Assembly (NCBI RefSeq): GCF_947507565.1
Contig: NC_089182.1
Location: forward strand, 2,728,001 to 2,792,000
Length of the DNA stretch: 64,000 nt
Direction of reading: 5' to 3'
Origin: Oscarella lobularis
Taxonomy: Eukaryota > Porifera > Homoscleromorpha > Homosclerophorida > Oscarellidae
A model generated the notes under the pieces. It searched no databases and was not told the origin of the DNA. It worked only from the letters and a program-made list of their open reading frames with translations. The number at the start of each line of letters is the position of its first letter. Position 1 is the first letter of the stretch. The position numbers and the translations under genes are program-made. Shown here piece by piece: positions 35,401-45,006 of the stretch.

Positions 35401-38400
35401 TAACGAGCGAAATCTATTGGTCGAGTTTAGCGGACGTTTCGAGCTCGCAATTCCAATCTCTCTCCGCCGCTTTGTCGCGCGAAATGGAGACGTTGTACGT
35501 CGGATTGCACGGCACGCAAAAAGTCGGCATTTCGTCGTTTCGACGAGCCCACGGCGAGCAAGTTTTCGTCTCATTTTCAATTATAAGTTACTCGGATGGA
35601 ATCGACGAGGCGACGGTGAACGAACTCCTATGGGTTCTCTATGCGGCGTCCGAGGACTATGGCTCGTTTCGAGTCAGAGATCTTCGTCTGGACGTCGACT
35701 GTTCGTCGAGTCCGTGTTTCTTGACGTCGACCTGTTCGGATTCGGCGTCGCGAAACTTCAGTTGTTCGTCGTGTCCGGGACCCAGTTTCTCCGGCAACGG
35801 AATCGTTTGCATTCCGCGCGAACGTCTCTGCACCGACGACAATTCCATTGATACGGATAACGACGGCATTGGGGATAATTGCGACAATTGCCCATATGTA
35901 TTTAATCCTCAACAAGATCAATGTCGTCAAGACGACGACTCCGCTTCGTGTCCGACGGAAATGTCCGACGACGTTTATTGGCCGCGAACGCTCAGCGGCA
36001 GAAAATCGAGTCGGCCGTGTCCGGCCGGATTGGTCGGCGTCGCGACGCGATCGTGCCGCAATGGGGAATGGCAAAAGACGTCGCTCGTCGAATGCGTGTC
36101 CGACGACGTCGAACGACTGCTGAGTCTTTACGAGGAACTCGAACGGGGAAAGGTTCTGCTCAAATCGGAGGCGATTGCGATGGTCGAACAATTGCGGGAT
36201 ATAACGGCGGACTCGTCGTCGGATAATAGCAACATCGAGGCGGCGATACGCGTCGCAATGGGCGTGATTCAATACGAAACCGATACCGTGTTGCAAATTG
36301 AGAATAGCCGATATGCGACCCAGGAGAAACTTTTGACTTCTCTCTTGGAAGTGATTAGCAACGTTTTGATGGAGAGCAGCGCCTACGCGTGGAGACGAAT
36401 TCAAGAGAATGGATCGTTGCCCGGTGCCGCTTCCATGATGAAAAGCGTTGAAGCCATGGCCGTGGCGGCGTCTGGAACCGAATTGGTGTCGTCGTTGCCA
36501 GGAGGCGAGATCACGTGGGCTGCTTCTCATATTGGTAATCGAATTTTGTATTTAATATGTTAATTAGTTATTTGTTTTTTCTTTTTGTTAGCGTTGCATC
36601 TGGTTTCGATGAACGATCGTCGTCGCAGCTTCGTTTTTCCGTCTGCGATTGTCGCTTTGCAGCCCTTGGGTCTGCTGAAGCGGGGAACGGGCGTGTCGCT
36701 CTCGGCCGACAATTTCCCATTAGGTAAAATTATATTTCATGTATGCGTTTCATCTATTATTTTCTTGCAGCGAAAGGCGTCGCTTTTGTCGCGTACAACA
36801 CGTTGCACAAGGTTCTGCCGTCGCTGTTCGACTCTCTGGGGAATACGTACGGTGTTTGTAGTGTTGCAACGTTCTGTCGTATATAGGCGAGACTGTCTAG
36901 GTCGGGTTGGTTCGTCAATTCGCCTATTATATCTGTCGGCGTTTCGGGGTCGAATCTGAACACGACCAAACTCGCGTTTCCCGTCAATTTGACTTTCGTT
37001 CACACCCAGGTACTTCATCGAGTCAGAATTACGTATTCAAATATTTTAGCCGTGTTTCTTCGTAAGGAATTAAACCGATCTTCAATTGAATGCGGCTTCT
37101 GGAATTTCAAAGACAAGTAATACGGCTCTTAGGCTCCTTTTTTTGATATAAGAACATATTGATATAGGCAAAATCCCGAGGGATCGTGGTCAACGAGCGG
37201 TTGTTCAGCTATCTCTACTACATCTACTAGTACCACGTGCCAGTGTGATCATCTGACTAGTTTTGCTGTTCTCGCTGCTGACAAGGTACGTGGGCAAAAC
37301 GTTGGTCAAATTCTCTGGTCATTGGTGGTTGTCCCTGTTTTAGAGTGGGTCTATTGATTTGGATTTATTTGTTATTATTGGTTGCTGCTTTACTATCGGA
37401 TGCTTGACTGTGTTGCTGCTGGTTTTGTACTGCTCTAGGTAATCGATTGAATTTTTATTAGCGTTTCCCTGCGGAACCGTTTTTTTAGAAAATCGAATCA
37501 AGATCGAATTGTCGTCTTCGCTAATTTCGATCTGGCAATGCTGTTTACAGAACTATTTTTTGTTATTGGCATTGGTCAAGAGAAAGCTGTAAGAATTTAA
37601 AAATCACAATCAATGAAGATGTAATCGCTTTTTTTTCAATAGGGAGTTTGCGTGGTCATGGCCGTGGTCTTGCACTTCTTTTGTACTGCTGTATTTGCTT
37701 GGGTAGTGGTGGAAATTTTGAACGTCTATTACATCGTGTCAGCGAAAGATTCGGAAAAAACTAAAATACCATACTATCTTGGTGTTGGCTGGGGTACGTT
37801 GGGATGTAACGCTATTTCTCTTCCAGTGGCATTAGAGTCTTTGTCTGCGTAGGTTTTCCGGCGTTGATAGTCGCAATTACAGTTGGAATACGACTGAATG
37901 CATATGAGGGAAATCTATAGTAAGTGTGCCAAGGGGGGTGGAATTCAAAGTCGCGAGACTTTTCTCTGTAGCTGTTTTCTCACACTTGATGATGACGTTA
38001 TTTGGGCGTTTGGAGTCGTCGCCGTTTTAGCTATTGCAGTGGGTCTTATTCTTACTTCATCGGCACAGTGTAGCAAATGCGGGGTCTTTTTTTCCGCAGG
38101 CGTTTTTCATTATATTTTGCATGATTTTTGATGGTCAAAAGAAGCTGAGAAAACGTTCGGATGCCGACGATGAAAAGTTGCCTTCGATCAAGTAAACTAT
38201 TTCGTTTTTTTAATTAGTTAAACGAATTGAATTTCCCCGTTTTCAGGCTTCCTTTAGTAGGCAGCGTCTTGACCCTCATCACTCTCATTGTTCTATTTGC
38301 AATTGGCTATTTCTATTTACCGAGAAGCTCGAGCTCGCTAAAATACGCATTTGGAACTTTCAATATTCTTCTCGTATGTCCCATCTCATTCATATGGCTA

Positions 38401-40032
38401 CCATTTCATTTACTATTTTGCAGGGTTTTGTCTTCTTAGCTTGTCAGATTCTTCAGGTATCGAAGGTAAGCGTCTAATTTTATTTAGACGCACGATCGTT
38501 ACAAGTAGTCTCGCAGTTGGTGAAAGCGAAGAAATCCATGCAGAATAAAAGGGGTCACTATCACGTCAGCAGTGCGCAGCCATCCGTAAATAATTGCCAT
38601 TCTCTTCCGGGTTGGGAAACTCATGACATATTTCTGTGCAGAGATCTATTTTGTCGGGAAATTTGGGTCACGATCGATCAAACAGATCTGTTTCCTTTAC
38701 AGGAAGTACGTTACATACGTCATACGAGCGTATTCTTGATCGTTGATTTAGCTTACAAGTCTCACGGAACCGTGCAAGCGTATCCAGTAGCAAATCCAAT
38801 GTATGGACACCACTGGGACCACGGTAGACCTTTCTTAGAGAATTCTATTCATAAATTATTTAGTTTTGATTATAGGTGAGCAATCGTATGACGAAATAGA
38901 CAACGATCGCGAAGAGGACTGGGACGAAGACGCTCTCCATCAGTTCCCCATATCCCAGCTGCAGCGTCACCAAGGAGACGGCGCCGACTGCGTCGACGTC
39001 ATGCATCAGGACGGCAGCGAGGAAATGCAACTGGGAAACGAATCCATAAGCGACGATAAAGCGTCGTACCCTATGGCAGACGACGCCGGTGTGACGTACG
39101 ACAAGGATTGGTTTGAAGACGAAGACTTCGACAACGATAAGCCGCCGCTTGAAGACGTCGCCGAAGAGCCGGAGGAATTTGATTTAGAAGAAATTCACGA
39201 ACGAAGCAATCGCGGGCGGGCGAGATATCCGCTTAGTGCCGTCGATTCTCCCGCTCGAACCAAAGGCACGTATCTGCAAAGTCCCGTGCACAAGAGTAGC
39301 GAGGAAAAGACGACGGTGAGTCCGATGACGGTGGAGATGTCGCCTGGAATCGAAGCCGGAGTCGTCGTCGTGAGGCAAGCGATCGAGACGAGTTCGCGCG
39401 AGAGTTCGATTCCTCATCAGAAGCCGCTTTGGTCGATGCCGAAACGTCGTGACGTCAATGACGACGACGATGACGACGATTCGAGTGTGTCCTCCTCCTC
39501 CTCCTCGTCGTCATCGTCTGCCGATTCGATGTCTCTTGGAAGGAATCGACGACCGGCGGGTTCGGGTAAGGGAAGACGTCAGCCGCCGCCGCCGCCGACG
39601 TCGGCCAAGCAACGACGTCGGCACGTCGCTGCTGTGGATGCCGGCGGGCAAATGTACGGAAGCGGCTCGTCACTTCATTCAGATTTCAGCTCATCCGGTC
39701 GCCGTCATCAACGAAAAGGAGGATCGATTCCTCGACATAATTCCGATAGGCGAAAGTATGGAAGACGGATGTCTCCCGGCGGCGCTGTTGCCGGCGGTGG
39801 AAGTCGGTCGAGATCGCAGAGCACCGAGGCGACTCCTAGACGCTACAAGGTACCGCGCTTTGACGAGCCAGCTGGCCAAATCTCCACGGACAGACGTAGG
39901 AAAAAAGACAGCAGAAAAGAGTAAGTTAAGACCCCAGCATGACGAGACTCTTCTCCTGGTACTAGCGCGTTAATTGCTTCTTCTTTCAGGGTAGAAATTA
40001 CTACGAAGTCGGACGTTAGTACGGCTGTATGA
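29415..40032 (+). CDS. CELSR/Flamingo-type adhesion GPCR
   Basis: A 4.3-kb first exon (29,415-33,734) encodes a signal peptide, nine cadherin repeats (linkers such as VLDANDNSPVF, ITDENDSSPVF and VLDLNDNPPEI), three EGF-like domains and a laminin G domain. Later exons add EGF, a second laminin G, EGFs, two laminin-type EGFs (CPKGFFGYPHCRPC, then CECKPFVVGRACDRC), a SEA-like module (about 35,370-35,690), an EGF plus one thrombospondin type-3 repeat (DTDNDGIGDNCDNCPYVFNP), a hormone-receptor domain (about 35,940-36,100), a GAIN region, a GPS site (CQCDHLTSFAVL near 37,245), seven helices and a long acidic, Ser-rich tail ending STAV, a class I PDZ ligand. Flamingo/CELSR acts in planar polarity by homophilic adhesion. 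The exons of the 7TM part (36,585-38,880) are short and their joins are approximate. Confidence 0.9.
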
Positions 40033-40152
40033 CTTGCGCGCGCATGATTTAGAACGATAGCGGAATCGAATCTTTTTTTTCTTGCTTTACCTTCGTTTTA
40101 GGTTTAAAGAGAAATTACACTGACAGTTTTATTAGAAGTACAGTAGTAAAGT

Positions 40153-42206
40153 CTATATCTGAACGGCGTCGCTTGGAAACCGGCGTCTGTAGATGTACGG
40201 ATAGACTCTCTGGAACTAAAAACCAGAGAATCGATGTATCAAAAGCTGTATCTATTCTATCTCTAGTTTACCTCTATTAGTTTCTTTTTCTTTTCCTTTC
40301 GAGAGAGCTGGGTGTTGGACAATATGCCGTCGAGAAGTTGAGAAATTGCCTCGTCGGATGCAGTCCTTGTTTGTTGAGTGTATTCCTCTTTAGAGATTTT
40401 CTGGCAGAATGTCTTTCCACTCATACCGTCACCATCAGAAGCCTGGTAATTGATTAATTGCATAATCAATAATTTATATCATATGTACCTTTATTCTATG
40501 TTTCACTTCCGCTTCTAAATCCTCTGGAACCTTAGGGACACAAGTCCACGTGGTACACTACTCCAATTTAATTAATATAATAGCTTACAGTGAAAATTTC
40601 AGTGTAATTGTCCAGCATGAAACTGATGAGCACTCTCACTTTATCCTGTTCGTTTTGAGAGGGTTTGGGACAACTTCTTAGTACCACCGATGAAAACATA
40701 GTCAGTAGCTTCATATAAAGTGTAGGTTTAGGATATCAATTATTAATTATCTACTAACCACGTGTCGGTTTGTTCTGTCTTTGCTCAGAGCGAATCTTCC
40801 TTCGACGCAGAGAAAACCCATGAAGGTGAAGAGATGGAGAAGTTGAGCGCGATTGCGCGGCGGCAGCAGAAGACTCGCGAGCTGGAGAGCCCGACCGGAA
40901 GTCGACTTGCCGCGCTGCATCAAATCTATAAAATCAAGTACGATTAATAAATAATAATTAATTATTAATCTTTATTATGTATACCTAGTATGGCGTTGTG
41001 AAGGCGGAACATGGAGAAGGGGATTAGCGATTGGGGAAGACATCGAAAATAGTCGCCTATGGCAACGAGAACGTCTTTTTCGAATCCTTCGTATATTGGC
41101 AAAGTGAATCCGCACTCTTCCGGATCGCCGTGAGGCCCTATAGGCGAGAAAAGGAGGTTCGACTCCCACGGGAAAGTTTACACAAGTGCTTGCATTTCTT
41201 TAGGAAGTCCATCGCCGAAAGGACCCAATATGGTAAAACGTCGTCGATCGCTGCCAGAGCAAACATACGTCGGATTCCGCGCGCTGCGGGGGCGCCGGAA
41301 GGAAGCTCTTACCTTTGCGGCACTCCGCTGGCGTGGCGGCGGCGTCTTCGACGAGATGCCGCGGTTTCGACATGAAGATCTTCGCTATGCGGTTCGCGTT
41401 CGAAGCGATGTGACGTCCATTGACTGCGTCCGACTCGAAGATGCCGTCGAGTTTAGGCAGATCGACGTAACGGAGGAGTCTATCGACGAAAAGAGAAGCG
41501 AGAAAGTCGCACCGGTATACGGGCGTGTCCGGGGCCCCGGATACCTTTCGAGAGTCACTTCTTTCCATAGACGACTGACGTCCTCCGGTATCGCCGCGTC
41601 GCCGAAATTCATCTCCTTCATCTCGATCGCGTGATCGGCGTGCGAATTCTCGATAATCATGGGAATAACGCTATCGTCCGCATCATCTTCTTCTTCGACC
41701 TCTTCCTCGACTTTCGCTCGTCGTTTTCTCTTACCCGGCGTCTTATCGAGCTTCGCGTGCGTATTCGCAACGACGACAGTCGACAAAGCGACGCGTCTCG
41801 ACGCCAAACGCGACGCCGGCGACGAAACGTGCGACTCGACGAACCGATACAGGTGCCCGTCGTCGAAAAAGCGCCCATTCGCCGTCTTGCGAACGTCTTC
41901 GACGATTCGCATGTCGATGAACTTCTGACAGAGACGCGTCGCCTGCAGACGGGTCACGTTTCCGAACGTCCCCGTCCATTGCATTTGATCGTATAGACAG
42001 TCGACCGCTTCGGTGCCCGTGAAGCTGTTTTCGTACGCTTTCAGTCGCCATCGATGTCGTTTCGTCGCGATCGATTCGCGAAACGACTTTACGAGGTTGT
42101 TCCACTAGATGGAGATGCTTTGGCATTCTTCCAGCTCGATTCTGTTTTCGTTTACCAGGCGAGTGGCTTTGAATTTGGGCTTTGGAGGGTCCTTTGCGCT
42201 CGTCAT
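40153..42206 (-). CDS. DEPDC1: DEPDC1-like DEP/RhoGAP-fold protein
   Basis: Exons on the minus strand: 42,156-42,206 (MTSAKDPPKPKFKATRL), then from 42,104 down, and the last at 40,153-40,215. The DEP domain reads WNNLVKSFRESIATK, FTGTEAVDCLYDQM, NVTRLQATRLCQKF and RIVEDV. The linker is acidic with a basic nuclear-type stretch (GKRKRRAK). The RhoGAP-like half has EDVSRLWKEVTLER, a 65-bp intron, LLRYVDLPKLDGIF, LPYWVLSAMDFLK and GFEKDVLVAIGDYF. The C-terminus EAISQLLDGILSNTQLSRKEKKKKL continues after an intron as FQRVYPYIYRRRFPSD. DEPDC1 proteins act in mitosis and cell proliferation. No arginine finger is obvious, as in the vertebrate family. Confidence 0.88.
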
Positions 42207-42549
42207 GTCCCCCCCTCAGGCCGAGTATCGCGGTCTCGCGTTCGAATGTTTTGCTCTCGTGTCATTGGTCGCTGTTGACGTAATGTCAATTCAATTAGTT
42301 AACGCGCGTTGTAGAATCATCCTGAGTTTCATTAGAGCGCAGCTGAATACGCTCAGGAGGGGTTTCATAAGCAGACGCCGCGCAAGCTGACGCATACTTG
42401 GTGCAGTAAGATTTTTGGTCTGAATTAAAAAATAGATTCTTAGGACAATATCACTGCAGCTTTCGAGAGTGAGTAGTGCTGAATGAGTTTACCTTATTTT
42501 ATTGTCACAGGTACACACAGCTATGGACGTCTCATTTCCGATGTCGACA

Positions 42550-42845
42550 TTCACCTCTGGGCCCCGAGGTGACTAAATAAAACCGGTCCCAACTCTTGAG
42601 CCAAAGAGGCTAAAACGTGGCTCGAACGCAGGGGATTCCATCCCCTACTCCAGTGGCATGAGTGATAAACTGCCACCCCACTTGGGCAAGACGCGGTGGG
42701 TTACAATAGCGGTCCCCCTGGAACCAGGCCAGCAGCACTCACATCCGAGCGCTGCTGGTCCCAGGCGTCCGAGCCGGGAGACTAAACAGGCTCTAACTCC
42801 GACGGGGGAGTAGTGAGGTTGACCCCCATCCACCCGAGGGTGGAC
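42550..42845 (-). ncRNA. Hairpin-rich element, candidate tRNA-derived SINE or structured RNA
   Basis: At least seven short inverted repeats follow one another: ACCTC/GAGGT (42,553-42,570), GGGGAT/ATCCCC (42,631-42,645), GTGGCA/TGCCAC (about 42,653-42,676), CCTGG/CCAGG (about 42,717-42,728), CCAGCAGC/GCTGCTGG (42,729-42,758), ACTCC/GGAGT (about 42,796-42,811) and CCACCC/GGGTGG (42,830-42,843). On the minus strand TGGCAG followed about 48 nt later by GTTCGAGCC resembles pol III A and B boxes. The element is GC-rich inside AT-rich flanks. No copy elsewhere in the window was found, so the SINE label is tentative. Confidence 0.35.
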
Positions 42846-42898
42846 ACAGCAAAAGAAGAAAGACCTCTGTGCAAAAAATTTTTTTCGGTTTTTCCGGT

Positions 42899-43084
42899 TT
42901 ACTTCCGGGTTTTATTAAATAAAAATAACGTTTTTCCCTCTACTACTGTGCAGTGCGCGAGCCGTTTTTGATTACGGGGTCTTACTCGGGACCCCGATCG
43001 CGAGATGCGCGCACACGCGAATTCTACTTGCAACAAGACGAGCAGCAATACATGCAGAAATATAAAGTCTAGTTTTCTCTGCAT
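42899..43084 (-). CDS. Possible small secreted cationic peptide
   Basis: A 61-codon ORF starting with ATG. It has a hydrophobic segment typical of a signal peptide (FIFLHVLLLVLLQVEFACA) followed by a short Arg/Lys-rich tail with one cysteine. No family was recognised. It could equally be the first exon of a longer gene or chance. Confidence 0.25.
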   Translation of the reverse strand: MQRKLDFIFLHVLLLVLLQVEFACARISRSGSRVRPRNQKRLAHCTVVEGKTLFLFNKTRK

Positions 43085-43562
43085 CCGGAGCCTGGGGAGG
43101 TTTGCGCAAATGCCAACTGGATAGACGCCTTCAAGTTCGAATCATGCCTAAGACAAACAATAGGCATACAGCATACGTTATTGTGCAAACTTTCTGCCTG
43201 AGGAATGATATGTAGCGGCAAATTAATTTATAAGACGGTAAATGATTGTCGAGTCTACAAAAGTACGGGAGATTTCCTTTGTTGGCCGCGTGATTCCCAT
43301 TGAGGTTGGGACCAATTTTTGAGTGACGTCTAAAAATACTTTAGTACAGTAGTGCACCGTTGAGCACGCATCACCATAGCGCAGGAATTGACCCCCAGGG
43401 AAACTATTGCGGATAAAATGTTTTGCTATTGTGTGATTGGGCGCCGTTGACGTAAGCCAGCCTACGTATGAAATCAATTAGACAGAGTAGCAATTCAATT
43501 AGTATCAATTAACAAACGGTGTATCAAACACTCGCCGTATCCTAGTGTCGAAGCGAGAAAAA

Positions 43563-44633
43563 ATGGAGCCCTGTGCGAACAACGTTCGTTCCGACGACCA
43601 ATCGGGCTTCCATTTGATCCCCACGTGGATGTGGGCGCTCGTATTCGTTCTCGTCGCCCTTCTCCTACTCACCTACGCGTCGATCGTCGTCTTGAAGATC
43701 ACGTCGCGCGCGCGCAAGGAGCTGCGACGTCGCAAAAAGGAAAAACGCGTCGTCGTCGCGCGTCGCGGCGGATCCGACGAGGACAGCGTCGCCTTGCGTC
43801 AATACGAAGTCTACACGGACTGCCGCAGCTCGGCGACGATCGACTCGCATTTAATCGCCGTCTGTCCGGGATTCTTCAAACGCGATTGCGGATGCCAAAC
43901 CGAGCCGCTGCCGGCGCCGACATCGTCGCGAGCGGAAGAGGAAGCCCACCTTGATGACGTGCGCGTCGATGGAGCGACGAGTCGAAACGCCGTCACCGGA
44001 TCGACGTCGATATCGTCGTTGGAGGAGGGGGAGGGGGAGAGGGACAGCATCGTTTCCGATCGCGACGTCGTTTCGCAGCTCACTGCGACCGGTTTGTATG
44101 GAAAAGCCGGCGAACCGACGAAGCTTCCGGCGAGAATGCCCGTCTTTCCCGGATTTCGGATCATTCAACGCGCCAATGCGGCGGGAGACGAGCGCACGCC
44201 TCCCGTCAAGACGTCGGATTTGTTCAAGTATAGTGTCAAGGAAGAGGAAGGCGTGGTGTTTCATAAAATCGATTTTGCCGCCGACGCCGTCAAGGAGACG
44301 AATACTCGGACGCCGCGACGCGTGCTTTCGGAATCGGAGACGGGGTCCCTGTTTACGGGGGCATCCTATTCGGATGTTTTCGGCGATTTTGAGAGTCGTA
44401 CCGATAATCATCCGGACGGCGCGTCGAATGTGAGCAATGGAAGTCTTGCTGGGGTTTCGACGGCGGGAAATGTTCATTCTTCGCCGCCGCCGTTGCCGTT
44501 GCCGTCGCTTGGTCATAGAGAGTGGTACGAGTCGTCGTCGCAGGAGCCGTCACGTCAAGGGAGTGAGAACCACGGCGATCCGGCAAAAGCAGCGCTTCTA
44601 AAGAAGAAGAAATACGTTGAAATTTCTTGCTGA
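43563..44633 (+). CDS. Single-pass membrane protein, unknown family
   Basis: A single exon of 356 codons from the ATG at 43,563. A GTG six codons earlier is unlikely to be used. A short polar N-terminus (about 25 residues) precedes one strong helix (MWALVFVLVALLLLTYASIV), then a basic stop-transfer (RARKELRRRKKEKR), which puts the long C-terminal part in the cytosol by the positive-inside rule. The tail has a CGCQTEP motif, a Glu/Ser-rich stretch, a Pro-rich run (SSPPPLPLPSLG) and ends KKKKYVEISC. No catalytic domain or homologue was recognised. Codon use matches the CELSR-type GC-rich genes. Confidence 0.75.
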   Translation: MEPCANNVRSDDQSGFHLIPTWMWALVFVLVALLLLTYASIVVLKITSRARKELRRRKKEKRVVVARRGGSDEDSVALRQYEVYTDCRSSATIDSHLIAVCPGFFKRDCGCQTEPLPAPTSSRAEEEAHLDDVRVDGATSRNAVTGSTSISSLEEGEGERDSIVSDRDVVSQLTATGLYGKAGEPTKLPARMPVFPGFRIIQRANAAGDERTPPVKTSDLFKYSVKEEEGVVFHKIDFAADAVKETNTRTPRRVLSESETGSLFTGASYSDVFGDFESRTDNHPDGASNVSNGSLAGVSTAGNVHSSPPPLPLPSLGHREWYESSSQEPSRQGSENHGDPAKAALLKKKKYVEISC

Positions 44634-45006
44634 AAAAGGACGGATTTTTAGTATTAGAGATAGTATAGTATTGATACATGTACGTTTTTAATTATAATTG
44701 ATTTAGTAAAGTTAGCCTTTTTTAGTGCGGATCTTTTGTTTAGCAAGAACACGGCTTTAATTAAGTCTAGTTTATGAGCTCAGAACCGCCCAAATAACTT
44801 ACTCGACTCGAGTTTCCAACTGAAGAGTTCAGATTGATGGGTCACACAGAAAAAGTCTCACAAGAACGTCACCTACACTCCCACTGAAACAAATGAAGTC
44901 AAATTTGTAGCAGATTATGATAAATGTTAAAAAATCATAAGATGCTCCGCCTTCCTCTGTGGTGTACTTACGCCTGCGTGTTGGAAAGTCCCTTTGTTCT
45001 TCCTGG
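44634..45006. other. Intergenic, no gene seen
   Basis: 373 bp of AT-rich sequence between the membrane protein and the receptor signal-peptide exon. No conserved frame was found. Confidence 0.55.

Larger units (their letters stand above)
42207..43562. other. Intergenic region with hairpin-rich element and a small ORF
   Basis: 1.36 kb without a conserved gene. It holds the hairpin-rich element (42,550-42,845) and a possible small secreted-peptide ORF (42,899-43,084, minus). The rest (43,090-43,540) shows no pattern beyond AT-rich tracts. Confidence 0.5.

Noticed and set aside
41200-41634. Plus-strand ORFs in the DEPDC1 region
   Set aside because: They are shadows of minus-strand exons that match DEPDC1 blocks in order with in-phase introns.
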